A DNA stretch of 64,000 nt from Maribacter algarum (ex Zhang et al. 2020) (GCF_005885635.1 NZ_VATY01000001.1:1612001-1676000), one strand, 5' to 3'; counted from the stretch's first letter, positions 25,231 to 33,177 are shown. Numbers and translations are program-made. The notes: a model not told the origin generated them from the sequence alone.

Positions 25231-26319
25231 ATGCAAGAAGAAGAAACACTAAATTCCGAACATAAAAAGGACTGCGCCAATTGCGGGGCGGAGCTAAAAT
25301 TTAAACCCGGCTCACATCAATTAAAATGTGAGTACTGTGGGTATGAAGAATTTATTGAACAAACTAAGAGCAGTTTCGAAGAGCTCGAGCTACAGCATTA
25401 TTTAAAGGTTGTTGGTGAGAACGCCTATACGAATACCATTGATTTACTGAATTGCAAACATTGTGGAGCTAATCAACACGTAGAGGAAAACTATAAATCT
25501 TTAAGTTGCGTGTATTGCGGTGAACCTTTGATTCGTGAGGATGTTGAAAGGGAAGGTTGGATATTACCAGGAGCACTGGTTCCGTTTCAACTGGACTCCA
25601 AAAAGGCTAGAGGCATTTTTAAAAACTGGGTCAATGGAATTTGGTTTGCGCCAAGCAAGCTGAAAAGAGCTGCTTTAGATCCTGAAGGGTTACATGGACT
25701 GTACGTCCCATATTGGACCTTTGATGCCAACTTATTTGCTGCTTATCACGGTCAACGAGGTGATTATTATTATGAAACCCAGCGTGTGAGAACTAAGAAC
25801 GGAATACAAACTCGACAAGTTCGAAAAACAAGGTGGTCATCAGCTTCCGGCTCGGTAAAAGGGTTCATTGATGATATTCTGATTAATGCTTCCCATAAGA
25901 AAAGACGAGATATTCCGACCAAAATAGCATTTTGGGACACAAAAAAGTTAGTGGCTTTCAACTCTAAATATTTATCTGGCTTTGTAACTGAAAAGTACAC
26001 CGTTTCGCTAAAAGAAGGACATCATCAATCCTTCCAAGAAGCAAAGCATATTGCCCATAACTGGATACGACGAGACATTGGAGGTGATACCCAGCGTATT
26101 TCGCACGCAGATATAAAGTTAGCTGATGAAACCTTTAAACACATTTTGCTTCCTGTTTACATAAGCTCATATCGCTATAACGGAAAGGAATATCATTTCT
26201 CTATCAATGGGCAGACAGGAACGTTGAGTGGAACCCGGCCCTATTCGTTTTGGAAAATTTTCTTTTTGGTCCTTTTTATTATTGCAGTCATCGCCGTAAT
26301 TGCGATTTTTGCAGAATGA
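25231..26319 (+). CDS. Zinc-ribbon membrane protein, partner of the SPFH protein
   Basis: A 362-aa protein. Two CxxC-CxxC zinc ribbons lie near the N-terminus (KKDCANCGAELKF ... LKCEYCGYE, then LNCKHCGANQ ... LSCVYCGEPL). A conserved middle region follows (GALVPFQLDSKKARGIFKNW, LHGLYVPYWTFDANLFAAYH), and a single C-terminal transmembrane helix (FFLVLFIIAVIAVIAIFA) leaves the ribbons in the cytosol. The start is set at ATG 25231 because upstream codons lie in a repeat. The phosphatase gene begins within its stop codon, and the SPFH gene lies just upstream, so all three are likely one operon. Family recognised as a frequent SPFH/YdjI neighbour; function unknown. Confidence 0.8.
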   Translation: MQEEETLNSEHKKDCANCGAELKFKPGSHQLKCEYCGYEEFIEQTKSSFEELELQHYLKVVGENAYTNTIDLLNCKHCGANQHVEENYKSLSCVYCGEPLIREDVEREGWILPGALVPFQLDSKKARGIFKNWVNGIWFAPSKLKRAALDPEGLHGLYVPYWTFDANLFAAYHGQRGDYYYETQRVRTKNGIQTRQVRKTRWSSASGSVKGFIDDILINASHKKRRDIPTKIAFWDTKKLVAFNSKYLSGFVTEKYTVSLKEGHHQSFQEAKHIAHNWIRRDIGGDTQRISHADIKLADETFKHILLPVYISSYRYNGKEYHFSINGQTGTLSGTRPYSFWKIFFLVLFIIAVIAVIAIFAE

Positions 26320-27053
26320 AAAAGAGTAGGACTTTGGTAATCGGTGATATCCATTCCGGATTAAGCGCTTTGGAGCAGGTATTAGAAAAAGCTAAGGTTA
26401 CCTCAGATGATAAGATTGTTTTTCTTGGGGATTATGTAGATGGATGGAGTACCGCTGTTGAAACGGTCAACTTTCTTATAGCCCTTAAGGAAACCCATAA
26501 TTGCGTATTTATTCAAGGAAATCATGATGAGTTATGCTATGATTGGCTAAAAGAAAAAAAAGACAATCCTATTTGGCTTCAACACGGTGGACAGGCTACG
26601 CTTGAATCTTATGAGGAAGCAGATGACAAAACCATTGAGGCGCATTTGCAGTTTTATGAAGGGCTTGAAAATTATCATCTAGATTCAGCCAATAGACTCT
26701 TTTTACATGCAGGATTTACGAACCTAAAAGGAGTAGAACATGAATACTTCACAAAAACCTTTTATTGGGATAGAACCTTGTGGGAGTTGGCACAATCACT
26801 GAATCCTGAAATGTTGAAAGAAGACGAGTATTATCCGAGTCGGTTGAAGCACTATTCAGAAATCTATATCGGGCATACCCCTATTTCAAAAAAACTATCG
26901 GATGTTGTTCCAACAATGAGCGCAAATGTTTGGAATATCGATACGGGCGCAGCATTCAAGGGGCCACTTTCTGTTATAGATGTTGATACAAAAGAGATAT
27001 GGCAAAGTGACCCAGTCCATACCTTATATCCTACAGAAAAAGGAAGAAATTAA
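26316..27053 (+). CDS. Calcineurin-like metallophosphoesterase
   Basis: A 245-aa PPP-type phosphatase. The metal-binding signatures are GDIHSG (about residue 10), GDYVDGW (about 40) and GNHDE (about 70), followed by His in LFLHAGF and GHTP motifs toward the C-terminus, so the two-metal site is complete. It may act as a Ser/Thr protein phosphatase or on small phosphoesters such as Ap4A. The ATG at 26316 overlaps the stop of the zinc-ribbon gene (ATGA), a sign of translational coupling. No signal peptide; cytosolic. Confidence 0.92.
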   Translation: MKKSRTLVIGDIHSGLSALEQVLEKAKVTSDDKIVFLGDYVDGWSTAVETVNFLIALKETHNCVFIQGNHDELCYDWLKEKKDNPIWLQHGGQATLESYEEADDKTIEAHLQFYEGLENYHLDSANRLFLHAGFTNLKGVEHEYFTKTFYWDRTLWELAQSLNPEMLKEDEYYPSRLKHYSEIYIGHTPISKKLSDVVPTMSANVWNIDTGAAFKGPLSVIDVDTKEIWQSDPVHTLYPTEKGRN

Positions 27054-27115
27054 AATAGACGGATTGTTCGAGGAATAACTATGTATTATTTCCGAACTTT
27101 GTAAAAAATAAAATA

Positions 27116-28111
27116 ATGGTAGAAAAGAACATACGATTAGAGGTGATGCAGGCGATAGAGCACAAGGTTGAGGGGTTTATCGACTCTTTTCTAATACCCA
27201 TTGAAGATATATGGCAACCGACTGATTTCTTACCAGATTCACAAAGTGAGGGGTTTCTAGATGCAGTTGAAACCTTACGCGGGGAATCAAAAGAACTGGG
27301 TTATGACTTTTGGGTGACCATGGTTGCTGATACTATTACTGAAGAAGCTTTGCCAACTTACGAATCTTGGCTTATGGATGTTGAAGGAATCAATCAGCAT
27401 GATGGAAAGAAAAACGGTTGGTCTAAATGGGTAAGAGCGTGGACAGGAGAAGAAAATCGTCACGGAGATGTTCTGAACAAGTATTTATATCTGTCAGGAA
27501 GAGTGAATATGCGTGAAGTAGAAATTACTACTCAGCATTTGTTAACAGATGGATTTGATATCGGTACCGATAGAGATCCTTATAAGAATTTTGTATATAC
27601 GTCCTTCCAAGAACTGGCAACAAACATATCTCACAAAAGGGTAGGGCAGATGGCCAAGAAAAAAGGCAACGCCTTATTGGGAAAGATGTGTACCATTATC
27701 GCTGGTGATGAAATGCGGCACCATTTAGCATATCGAGAGTTTGTAAAGACCATATTTGGTGAAGATCCGTCTGGTATGATGTTGGCTTTTGCGGATATGA
27801 TGAAAAAGAAAATTGTAATGCCAGCTCACTTTTTAAGAGAGTCGGGCGGAAGCATTGGTACAGCATTTGAAAATTTTTCGAATTGTGCACAGCGTTTAGG
27901 GGTATATACGGCACAAGACTACATAGATATTCTCAGTAAGCTGAATGTATATTGGGAAATAGATGCTATACGCGGATTATCTGATGAAGCAGAAAAAGCA
28001 AGAGATTATTTAATGAGGCTGCCGGCGAGACTGCTACGTATTTCTGAACGCATGCAATTTCCTGAAGACCAGTATCGCTTCAAATGGGTAGAAGCTAATG
28101 GAATGGTTTAA
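27116..28111 (+). CDS. Acyl-ACP desaturase (fatty acid desaturase type 2)
   Basis: A 331-aa soluble diiron desaturase. The two iron-binding motifs are visible: EENRHGD (about residues 117-123) and DEMRHH (about 204-209). Overall layout and length match stearoyl-ACP 9-desaturases, which introduce a cis double bond into acyl-ACP using O2 and reduced ferredoxin. It probably tunes membrane fluidity. It is a single-gene unit, followed by a strong terminator. Confidence 0.93.
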   Translation: MVEKNIRLEVMQAIEHKVEGFIDSFLIPIEDIWQPTDFLPDSQSEGFLDAVETLRGESKELGYDFWVTMVADTITEEALPTYESWLMDVEGINQHDGKKNGWSKWVRAWTGEENRHGDVLNKYLYLSGRVNMREVEITTQHLLTDGFDIGTDRDPYKNFVYTSFQELATNISHKRVGQMAKKKGNALLGKMCTIIAGDEMRHHLAYREFVKTIFGEDPSGMMLAFADMMKKKIVMPAHFLRESGGSIGTAFENFSNCAQRLGVYTAQDYIDILSKLNVYWEIDAIRGLSDEAEKARDYLMRLPARLLRISERMQFPEDQYRFKWVEANGMV

Positions 28112-28131
28112 AGATGAAATAGAATCAAAAT

Positions 28132-28161
28132 AAAAAAGGTCCGCAATCGCGGACCTTTTTA
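28132..28161 (+). terminator. Intrinsic terminator after the desaturase gene
   Basis: A-run, an eight-base stem (ggtccgc / gcggacc with a short AATC loop) and T-run. The symmetric A/T runs make it bidirectional, so it also serves the convergent TM-HhH gene. Confidence 0.92.
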
Positions 28162-28181
28162 GTTGAATATCAATCGTATGA

Positions 28182-28757
28182 TTACAACTTTCCGTGGTCA
28201 TGCTCATCTTGCCATTTTGCAAGTTCAGCCCATTTACCTTCGTACGCCATTTTAGCCTGCATTGGCCAAGAAGCAGGATTATGAACTTTGTAGCGTTCAC
28301 CTCCTCCATCAAGAATCTCTTGACATCTAGCGACAGCGGTTTCAGAGAGTTCTTTCCAAGTCTTGATACCTCCATCATGGAACATACCCTCAATTTTGGG
28401 TCCGATTCCTTCCACAACTTTAAGGTCATCCTCTTTAATTGCTTTGCCCATTGCTGCTTTTGCTGCTGCGGCATCGAAAGGAATTTTAGTTTCGACAGCA
28501 GGGGCGCTTGCAGTTAATGATGCCGCCGTTGTAGCTGCACCTGCTGCTGCTGCAGTTGAGGCTACTTTCAATTTCCCATTACAAGCATCAAGATCAGCCT
28601 GAAGTTTGGCATTTTTATCCTTCCAAGCGTTAAGTTCACCTGAATTATCTATCGTAGTACTCGAACCCTTACCAATAAGGTAACCAAGAATTCCACAAAT
28701 TGCACCTACAAGTAGTGGAATTAACCAGCACCAAATATTCATATTTTCAAAATCCAT
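28182..28757 (-). CDS. Membrane-anchored helix-hairpin-helix-like protein
   Basis: A 191-aa protein. Residues about 7-28 form one transmembrane helix (WCWLIPLLVGAICGILGYLIG). A coiled-coil-like stretch, an Ala-rich linker (about 70-90) and a C-terminal domain with DDLKVVEGIGPKIEGMFHDG (about residues 113-132) follow. The latter is the HhH-like motif seen in proteins with Pol X/RuvA-type hairpins, often annotated as a 50S L21-like or DUF4332-type domain. It is 26 bp downstream of the OmpA gene and probably co-transcribed. The combination suggests an inner-membrane protein working with the OmpA protein; whether the HhH motif binds nucleic acid is unproven. Confidence 0.75.
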   Translation of the reverse strand: MDFENMNIWCWLIPLLVGAICGILGYLIGKGSSTTIDNSGELNAWKDKNAKLQADLDACNGKLKVASTAAAAGAATTAASLTASAPAVETKIPFDAAAAKAAMGKAIKEDDLKVVEGIGPKIEGMFHDGGIKTWKELSETAVARCQEILDGGGERYKVHNPASWPMQAKMAYEGKWAELAKWQDEHDHGKL

Positions 28758-28783
28758 TTTTATATTATTTTATGAGTTAATTA

Positions 28784-29692
28784 TTAGTTTAATGTGACTT
28801 CAGTTCTTCTGTTTTTAGCCCTTCCCTCTTCTGTTGCGTTACTTTCAACCGGAGAATCTGGTCCTTTAGATGAAGCGTTGATTTTTGTAGCTGCAATTCC
28901 GTTTCGCACCAAATACGATTTGGCAAAATCAGCTCTACCCTGTCCTAAGCGAACATTTGGTCCACGACGACCAACATTGTCAGTGTGACCCACAACGTTA
29001 CAAGATGCGCCTTCAACCTTATCAAGATATCTAGAAATATCAGCAACTTTTTGACGCTGCTCCGCACTAAGACTAATCGATGCTTGGTTGGTTTCAAAAT
29101 AAAGAACAAGAGGGTTTGCATTTATTTTATCTCTGAGAGCCTTCATCTCATCTTCGGCATCAGGTGCTGCGTCACCAATACCATAAGCGATGGGCCCTAA
29201 GAACATTTCACCTTTTGCTACCATTTCATCCATCAATTTTCCCATAGTGTTGATTTGGGTCGAAGAGATGCCGTTTTCTACCAAGTGGTTTTTTACCGCA
29301 TTGGCACGAGCTAAACCTAAATTCGGAAAAGCGGAATCGTTCGTTTCATCGCTTTTATAATAGCCGGTAAGGTTAATAACTTTACCTGCATTTTCAGCTA
29401 AAAAGGCTTTTAAGCTGGCAATCCCATCTGTTACTTTTTGGGAGAGTGGCATTAAAATCGATGAGGACGACACATTAAAATTATAATTGTCGTTTTCATT
29501 GTACGCATAATCACCATCGCTAAATGCAAAGGGATACGACGTTGCTTCGGGTGTTACTGGAGCTGTTACCGCTTCTTTAACAGGTTCTTCTGCCGTAGAA
29601 GCACCGCATGAGCTGCAGCACGTAATATAAAAATACGTACCAGCCAAAATGGTAATGAGCATCAGCAACAAGTTTGTTGTTGTTTTTGTCAT
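28784..29692 (-). CDS. OmpA-family peptidoglycan-binding protein
   Basis: A 302-aa protein with an N-terminal hydrophobic segment (about residues 8-25) that ends in a Cys cluster (ITCCSSCG), so it is either a transmembrane anchor or an atypical lipoprotein. The C-terminal OmpA domain (about 190-302) has the peptidoglycan-binding signature: VVGHTDNVG, then NVRLGQGRADFAKSYLV and AKNRRTEVTLN. Residues about 75-165 resemble a second, degenerate OmpA-like domain (NLTGYYKSDE, NLGLARANAVKNHLVENGIS). It binds the cell wall and acts in the envelope. An inverted repeat lies upstream at 29715-29765. Confidence 0.88.
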   Translation of the reverse strand: MTKTTTNLLLMLITILAGTYFYITCCSSCGASTAEEPVKEAVTAPVTPEATSYPFAFSDGDYAYNENDNYNFNVSSSSILMPLSQKVTDGIASLKAFLAENAGKVINLTGYYKSDETNDSAFPNLGLARANAVKNHLVENGISSTQINTMGKLMDEMVAKGEMFLGPIAYGIGDAAPDAEDEMKALRDKINANPLVLYFETNQASISLSAEQRQKVADISRYLDKVEGASCNVVGHTDNVGRRGPNVRLGQGRADFAKSYLVRNGIAATKINASSKGPDSPVESNATEEGRAKNRRTEVTLN

Positions 29693-29714
29693 TGTTAAAA
29701 ATGATTTAGTGTTG

Positions 29715-29765
29715 AATTCACAATGTATTAAAAAATTTCCTTAAAATGTTAAATTATTGTGAATT
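29715..29765. promoter_or_regulatory. Inverted repeat AATTCACAAT / ATTGTGAATT upstream of the OmpA gene
   Basis: Perfect 10-bp arms at 29715-29724 and 29756-29765 with 31 bp between them, starting 23 bp from the OmpA start codon. The spacing suits a dimeric regulator bridging the promoter. The arm sequence ATTGTGAATT occurs again at 1368-1377, about 60 bp upstream of the 46-aa lipoprotein gene in the same relative orientation. Confidence 0.4.
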
Positions 29766-29923
29766 AAATCCTATAAATGAGTAAGTAAGCATTCCGAATT
29801 CATGTAAGTATTACATGGCTTGCCTGTTGTTTTGCTGTTATTTATACAGTTTTTGATACCATTCATAAAATATCTGGACTCCGTCAATTAAGAATTTCTG
29901 AAATTGCTGAAAAATATTAAGTG

Positions 29924-29972
29924 AAAACCCTATCACTCCCGACAAAGATCGGCATTGTGATAGGGTTTTGTT
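29924..29972 (+). terminator. Orphan terminator-like hairpin
   Basis: A perfect 13-bp stem (aaaaccctatcac / gtgatagggtttt) with a 20-base loop is followed by GTTTTG. No protein gene ends upstream on the plus strand; the nearest is the OmpA gene on the other strand. It could end an unannotated small RNA or peptide gene within 29700-29920. The open frame just before it (about 42 codons, hydrophobic) lacks an ATG. Confidence 0.65.
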
Positions 29973-30077
29973 TTGACTAAAAGTTAGGCTAGAAATCAAA
30001 TTTCAGGAATTAAAGATGTTAACCTTTTCATTTGAGTTCTCATAAAAGGTCAAACAATAAACTTAAAATATTTGATT

Positions 30078-30848
30078 ATGAGAACTACATTAAAATTTTT
30101 AACAAAAGGAATATGCATCCTCGTCCTTGTATTTGCATCTTGCAAAAAGAATGATTTAGAAGATGTTGCATTACTAGAGCCGATACCTGTTGAGAATGGG
30201 TTAAGTGGAACAAATGGAACCAACGGCAGTGATGGTACGAATGGAACTGATGGCACTGACGGTGAAGACGGAGTGGATGGTCAAGATGGTACAGATGGAG
30301 AACAAGGACCGCAGGGTGAGCAAGGTCCACAAGGCGAACAAGGCCCTGTCGGTCCAGCTGGCGCTAACGGTGAAGATGGTCAGGATGGGGAAGACGGAGA
30401 ACAAGGTCCAGCGGGACCAGAAGGCCCGGCAGGTCCGGCGGGTGAAGATGGCGCCGATGGCAATGCAAATGTAATAGCATCTGAATGGATTGACGCAGAA
30501 TACGGTTTGGCAGCAGTCACATCAACATCATTTGATATTACAGATAATAGATTGAATCAAGAGGTTAAGGATAGTGGAGTAATTCTTGCCTACGGAGAAC
30601 TCACTACTGGAAGTGTTCTACCTATTCCTTATGTTTCCAATAACCAATCTTACTACTTTGCAGTCCTTACTGGTAAAATAAGATTTTTAGGCAGAGCTGT
30701 TGATAGGGTAACTCCAGAGAGATTCACTGGTGTTAGGAAAGTACGGTATGTTATAATTCCGTCGGGTGTTGCAGGAAAAAGTTCAAACCAGGACTTCACA
30801 AAGATGACCTATGAAGAAGTCATGAACCATTATGGTTTGTCACATTAA
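30078..30848 (+). CDS. Collagen-like repeat lipoprotein
   Basis: A 256-aa lipoprotein. The signal peptide ends in a lipobox VFASC (Cys22). Residues about 42-130 are uninterrupted Gly-X-Y triplets: first Asn/Ser/Thr/Asp-rich (NGTNGSDGTNGTDG) and then Gln/Pro-rich (EQGPQGEQGP, PAGPEGPAGPAG). The remaining 125 residues form a globular beta-rich domain I do not recognise. Bacterial collagen-like segments form triple helices and often make surface stalks. It is a single-gene unit between the orphan hairpin and the terminator at 30875. The triplet region creates long antisense frames that are not genes. Confidence 0.85.
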   Translation: MRTTLKFLTKGICILVLVFASCKKNDLEDVALLEPIPVENGLSGTNGTNGSDGTNGTDGTDGEDGVDGQDGTDGEQGPQGEQGPQGEQGPVGPAGANGEDGQDGEDGEQGPAGPEGPAGPAGEDGADGNANVIASEWIDAEYGLAAVTSTSFDITDNRLNQEVKDSGVILAYGELTTGSVLPIPYVSNNQSYYFAVLTGKIRFLGRAVDRVTPERFTGVRKVRYVIIPSGVAGKSSNQDFTKMTYEEVMNHYGLSH

Positions 30849-30874
30849 AATAGTTGTTTGAGTTAGTCTAGTTT

Positions 30875-30909
30875 ATACCCTGTCTTCTTTTTAATGGACA
30901 GGGTATTTA
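30875..30909 (+). terminator. Terminator after the collagen-like lipoprotein gene
   Basis: Ten-base stem (ataccctgtc / gacagggtat) with a 12-base T-rich loop, then TTTAT. It is preceded by the motif TGTTTGAGTTAGT (30855-30867) that recurs before the next terminator. Confidence 0.85.
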
Positions 30910-31048
30910 TTAGGATGTTTACCTTTTTTAAGGTAAGGTACTAACAAATAGGAGTGCACAGAGAAACTGGAAAAGCCTATTTTTTACCATTTACACAGAA
31001 ATTACATCCAACAATACAATGTTGAAAAAGAAGAATAGATCCTAAACC

Positions 31049-31056
31049 TATATTTG
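31049..31056 (+). promoter_or_regulatory. Candidate promoter of the 44-aa peptide gene
   Basis: TATATTTG fits the Bacteroidota -7 consensus TAnnTTTG exactly. A TTG at 31022-31024 lies 24 bp upstream, slightly beyond the usual -33 spacing. The ATG of the small gene follows at 31087. Confidence 0.45.
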
Positions 31057-31086
31057 AAAAGGATTAGAAGTTTGAACAAAACAAAT

Positions 31087-31221
31087 ATGAAAACTGAAAT
31101 TATAAAAATATTGACTTTTGCTTGTATGGTGATAGTTCTTGGAACCCAGGCTCTCCTCCACGGAAGCTGGCGAGTTCAGGAAACAGAGCCTCTAAAGTCG
31201 AAAAATGGAAGCAATTCATAA
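31087..31221 (+). CDS. Small membrane or secreted peptide, 44 aa
   Basis: Reads MKTEIIKILTFACMVIVLGT at the N-terminus, a basic start and a hydrophobic helix of about 17 residues, then a short hydrophilic tail (about residues 24-44) ending in Gly-Ser-Asn-Ser. It has a candidate promoter 31 bp upstream and a strong terminator downstream, so it forms a complete monocistronic unit. The product may be a single-pass membrane peptide or a cleaved signal peptide plus a 20-residue secreted tail. No homologue is recognised. Confidence 0.55.
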   Translation: MKTEIIKILTFACMVIVLGTQALLHGSWRVQETEPLKSKNGSNS

Positions 31222-31263
31222 GACTTCTATATACAACTTAGTGTTTGAGTTAGTTTGGTTAAT

Positions 31264-31329
31264 CCCGCTGTTATTTCAAGACTATCATTCGGGGGAACGG
31301 GTAGATTTTGAGTAACAGCGGGTTTTTTA
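31264..31329 (+). terminator. Terminator after the 44-aa peptide gene
   Basis: Ten-base perfect stem (cccgctgtta / taacagcggg) closing a loop of about 39 bases, then a run of six T. The loop contains a smaller CCCG-like pairing possibility. The motif TGTTTGAGTTAGT occurs upstream at 31242-31254. Confidence 0.8.
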
Positions 31330-31473
31330 TGCTTTTTCGTGTTAACCTTTCTGAGGAAATAACTATTAATAAGTAACGAAGATATTTTATCGGGGCACCG
31401 AAGAGAATATAGTCCAACCCAAATACTTTTTGATAATCCGGATAAAAAGGTTTTGGAATTCTATTGGAAATAG

Positions 31474-31541
31474 AAAACTCCTAATTGTTTGAGCCAGTTC
31501 GCCAGTCGGTGAATGAAGGAGCTAAACAACTAGGAGCTTTT
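31474..31541 (+). terminator. Terminator-like hairpin with no gene upstream
   Basis: Stem ctcctaattgttt / aaacaactaggag (one mismatch over 13 bp), loop of about 33 bases, then CTTTTTAA. It lies 20 bp from the convergent ALDH stop and may terminate that gene from the other side. On the plus strand no protein gene lies between it and the previous terminator, so it may end a short RNA. Confidence 0.6.
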
Positions 31542-31563
31542 TAATTTAAGCTACATCAATAAT

Positions 31564-33117
31564 TTACAAATCGAATTTGATTCCTTGAGCGAGCGGAAGT
31601 TCTGTAGTGTAGTTAATTGTATTCGTTTGACGACGCATGTATATTTTCCATGCATCCGAACCACTTTCGCGACCACCGCCAGTTTCTTTTTCGCCACCAA
31701 AAGCACCACCTATTTCGGCACCGGAAGTTCCAATATTGACGTTGGCAATTCCACAATCACTGCCATTTTGACTTAAGAAACGTTCTGCTTCCCTTAAATT
31801 ATTGGTCATGATGGCGGAAGAAAGTCCTTGAACTACTCCGTTTTGAACTGTAATTGCATTTTCAACATCCCCAGAATATTTTAAAAGGTACAGTACTGGT
31901 GCAAAAGTTTCATGTTGAACGATTTCAAAATCGTTTTTCGCTTCTGCTATAGCAGGTTTTACATAACATCCACTTTCATAACCTTCACCCTCTAAAACGC
32001 CTCCTTCTACGATTACTTTTCCACCTTCAGCAATAACCTTTTCCAAGGCTTTATTGTAGTGACCAACAGCATCTGTATCGATTAATGGGCCAACATGGTT
32101 GTTTTCATCCAAAGGATTACCGATACGCAATTGACCATAGGCAGCTACAACCGCATCTTTTACCTTATCATAAATAGACTCATGAATAATCAATCTTCGC
32201 GTTGAAGTACAACGTTGGCCTGCTGTTCCTACAGCGCCAAATACAGCGCCAATCACTGTCATTTTAATATCTGCATCTGGAGTAACGATAATTGCGTTGT
32301 TTCCTCCTAATTCTAATAAAGATTTTCCTAATCTTGCCGCAACTGCTTGCGCAACGATTTTCCCCATGCGGATAGAACCTGTAGCTGAAACCAATGGAAC
32401 GCGCCCATCTTTGGTCATCATTTCACCAACCTTATAATCTCCATTAATTAAACATGAAATACCTTCTGGAAGTCCGTTTGCCTTGAAAACTTCCGCTGCG
32501 ATATTTTGACAGGCAACGCCACATAAAGGTGTCTTCTCGGATGGCTTCCAAACACAAACATCTCCACAAATCCATGCTAAGGCGGTATTCCAAGCCCAAA
32601 CCGCAACGGGAAAGTTAAAGGCCGAAATAATTCCAACAACCCCTAAAGGATGATACTGCTCGTACATTCTGTGTCCTGGACGTTCAGAGTGCATGGTCAA
32701 ACCGTGTAATTGTCTTGAAAGTCCGACTGCGAAATCGCAGATGTCAATCATTTCTTGAACCTCGCCCAAACCTTCTTGGTAGCTTTTTCCCATTTCGTAG
32801 GACACCAATTTTCCAAGCGGTTCTTTTAATTCACGTAATTTTTCACCAAACTGACGCACAATTTCACCTCTCAGTGGAGCAGGTTTTTGACGCCAAGTTT
32901 TGAATGCAGCCGTAGCTGTGGTCATTACCTTTTCATAGTCTTCTTTGGAAGTGGCTTTCACTTTTCCAATCAAGGCGCCATCAACAGGAGAGTAGGATTC
33001 TATAATTTCTCCAGAAGAAAAATTATCAGAACCTGTAGAAGTCCCTTCATTGATTTCTTTAATTCCTAAGGCTTTTAGCGCTTCAGTAATACCAAATTCC
33101 GTGGCTATTTTTGACAT
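31564..33117 (-). CDS. Aldehyde dehydrogenase, ALDH7 / alpha-aminoadipate semialdehyde type
   Basis: A 517-aa NAD-dependent aldehyde dehydrogenase. The ALDH7-type motif LLELGGNNAIIV lies near residue 270, the catalytic Cys is in GTAGQRCTSTRR, and the C-terminal GGAFGGEKETGGGRESGSDA is typical of antiquitin/AmaB-like enzymes. These oxidise alpha-aminoadipate semialdehyde (piperideine-6-carboxylate) in lysine catabolism. It is cytosolic. A 3-hydroxyanthranilate dioxygenase lies three genes upstream on the same strand, so a role as aminomuconate semialdehyde dehydrogenase was considered, but the signature fits ALDH7 better. Confidence 0.88.
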   Translation of the reverse strand: MSKIATEFGITEALKALGIKEINEGTSTGSDNFSSGEIIESYSPVDGALIGKVKATSKEDYEKVMTTATAAFKTWRQKPAPLRGEIVRQFGEKLRELKEPLGKLVSYEMGKSYQEGLGEVQEMIDICDFAVGLSRQLHGLTMHSERPGHRMYEQYHPLGVVGIISAFNFPVAVWAWNTALAWICGDVCVWKPSEKTPLCGVACQNIAAEVFKANGLPEGISCLINGDYKVGEMMTKDGRVPLVSATGSIRMGKIVAQAVAARLGKSLLELGGNNAIIVTPDADIKMTVIGAVFGAVGTAGQRCTSTRRLIIHESIYDKVKDAVVAAYGQLRIGNPLDENNHVGPLIDTDAVGHYNKALEKVIAEGGKVIVEGGVLEGEGYESGCYVKPAIAEAKNDFEIVQHETFAPVLYLLKYSGDVENAITVQNGVVQGLSSAIMTNNLREAERFLSQNGSDCGIANVNIGTSGAEIGGAFGGEKETGGGRESGSDAWKIYMRRQTNTINYTTELPLAQGIKFDL

Positions 33118-33177
33118 TTTATAACTTTTTAAGCGTGAATTGTTAAATTTCTACAAAACTACGAATAAACAACTGAT

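Noticed and set aside
30050-30474. Open frames on both strands over the Gly-X-Y region
   Set aside because: By-products of the triplet repeats of the collagen-like gene; no start context and no sensible composition.
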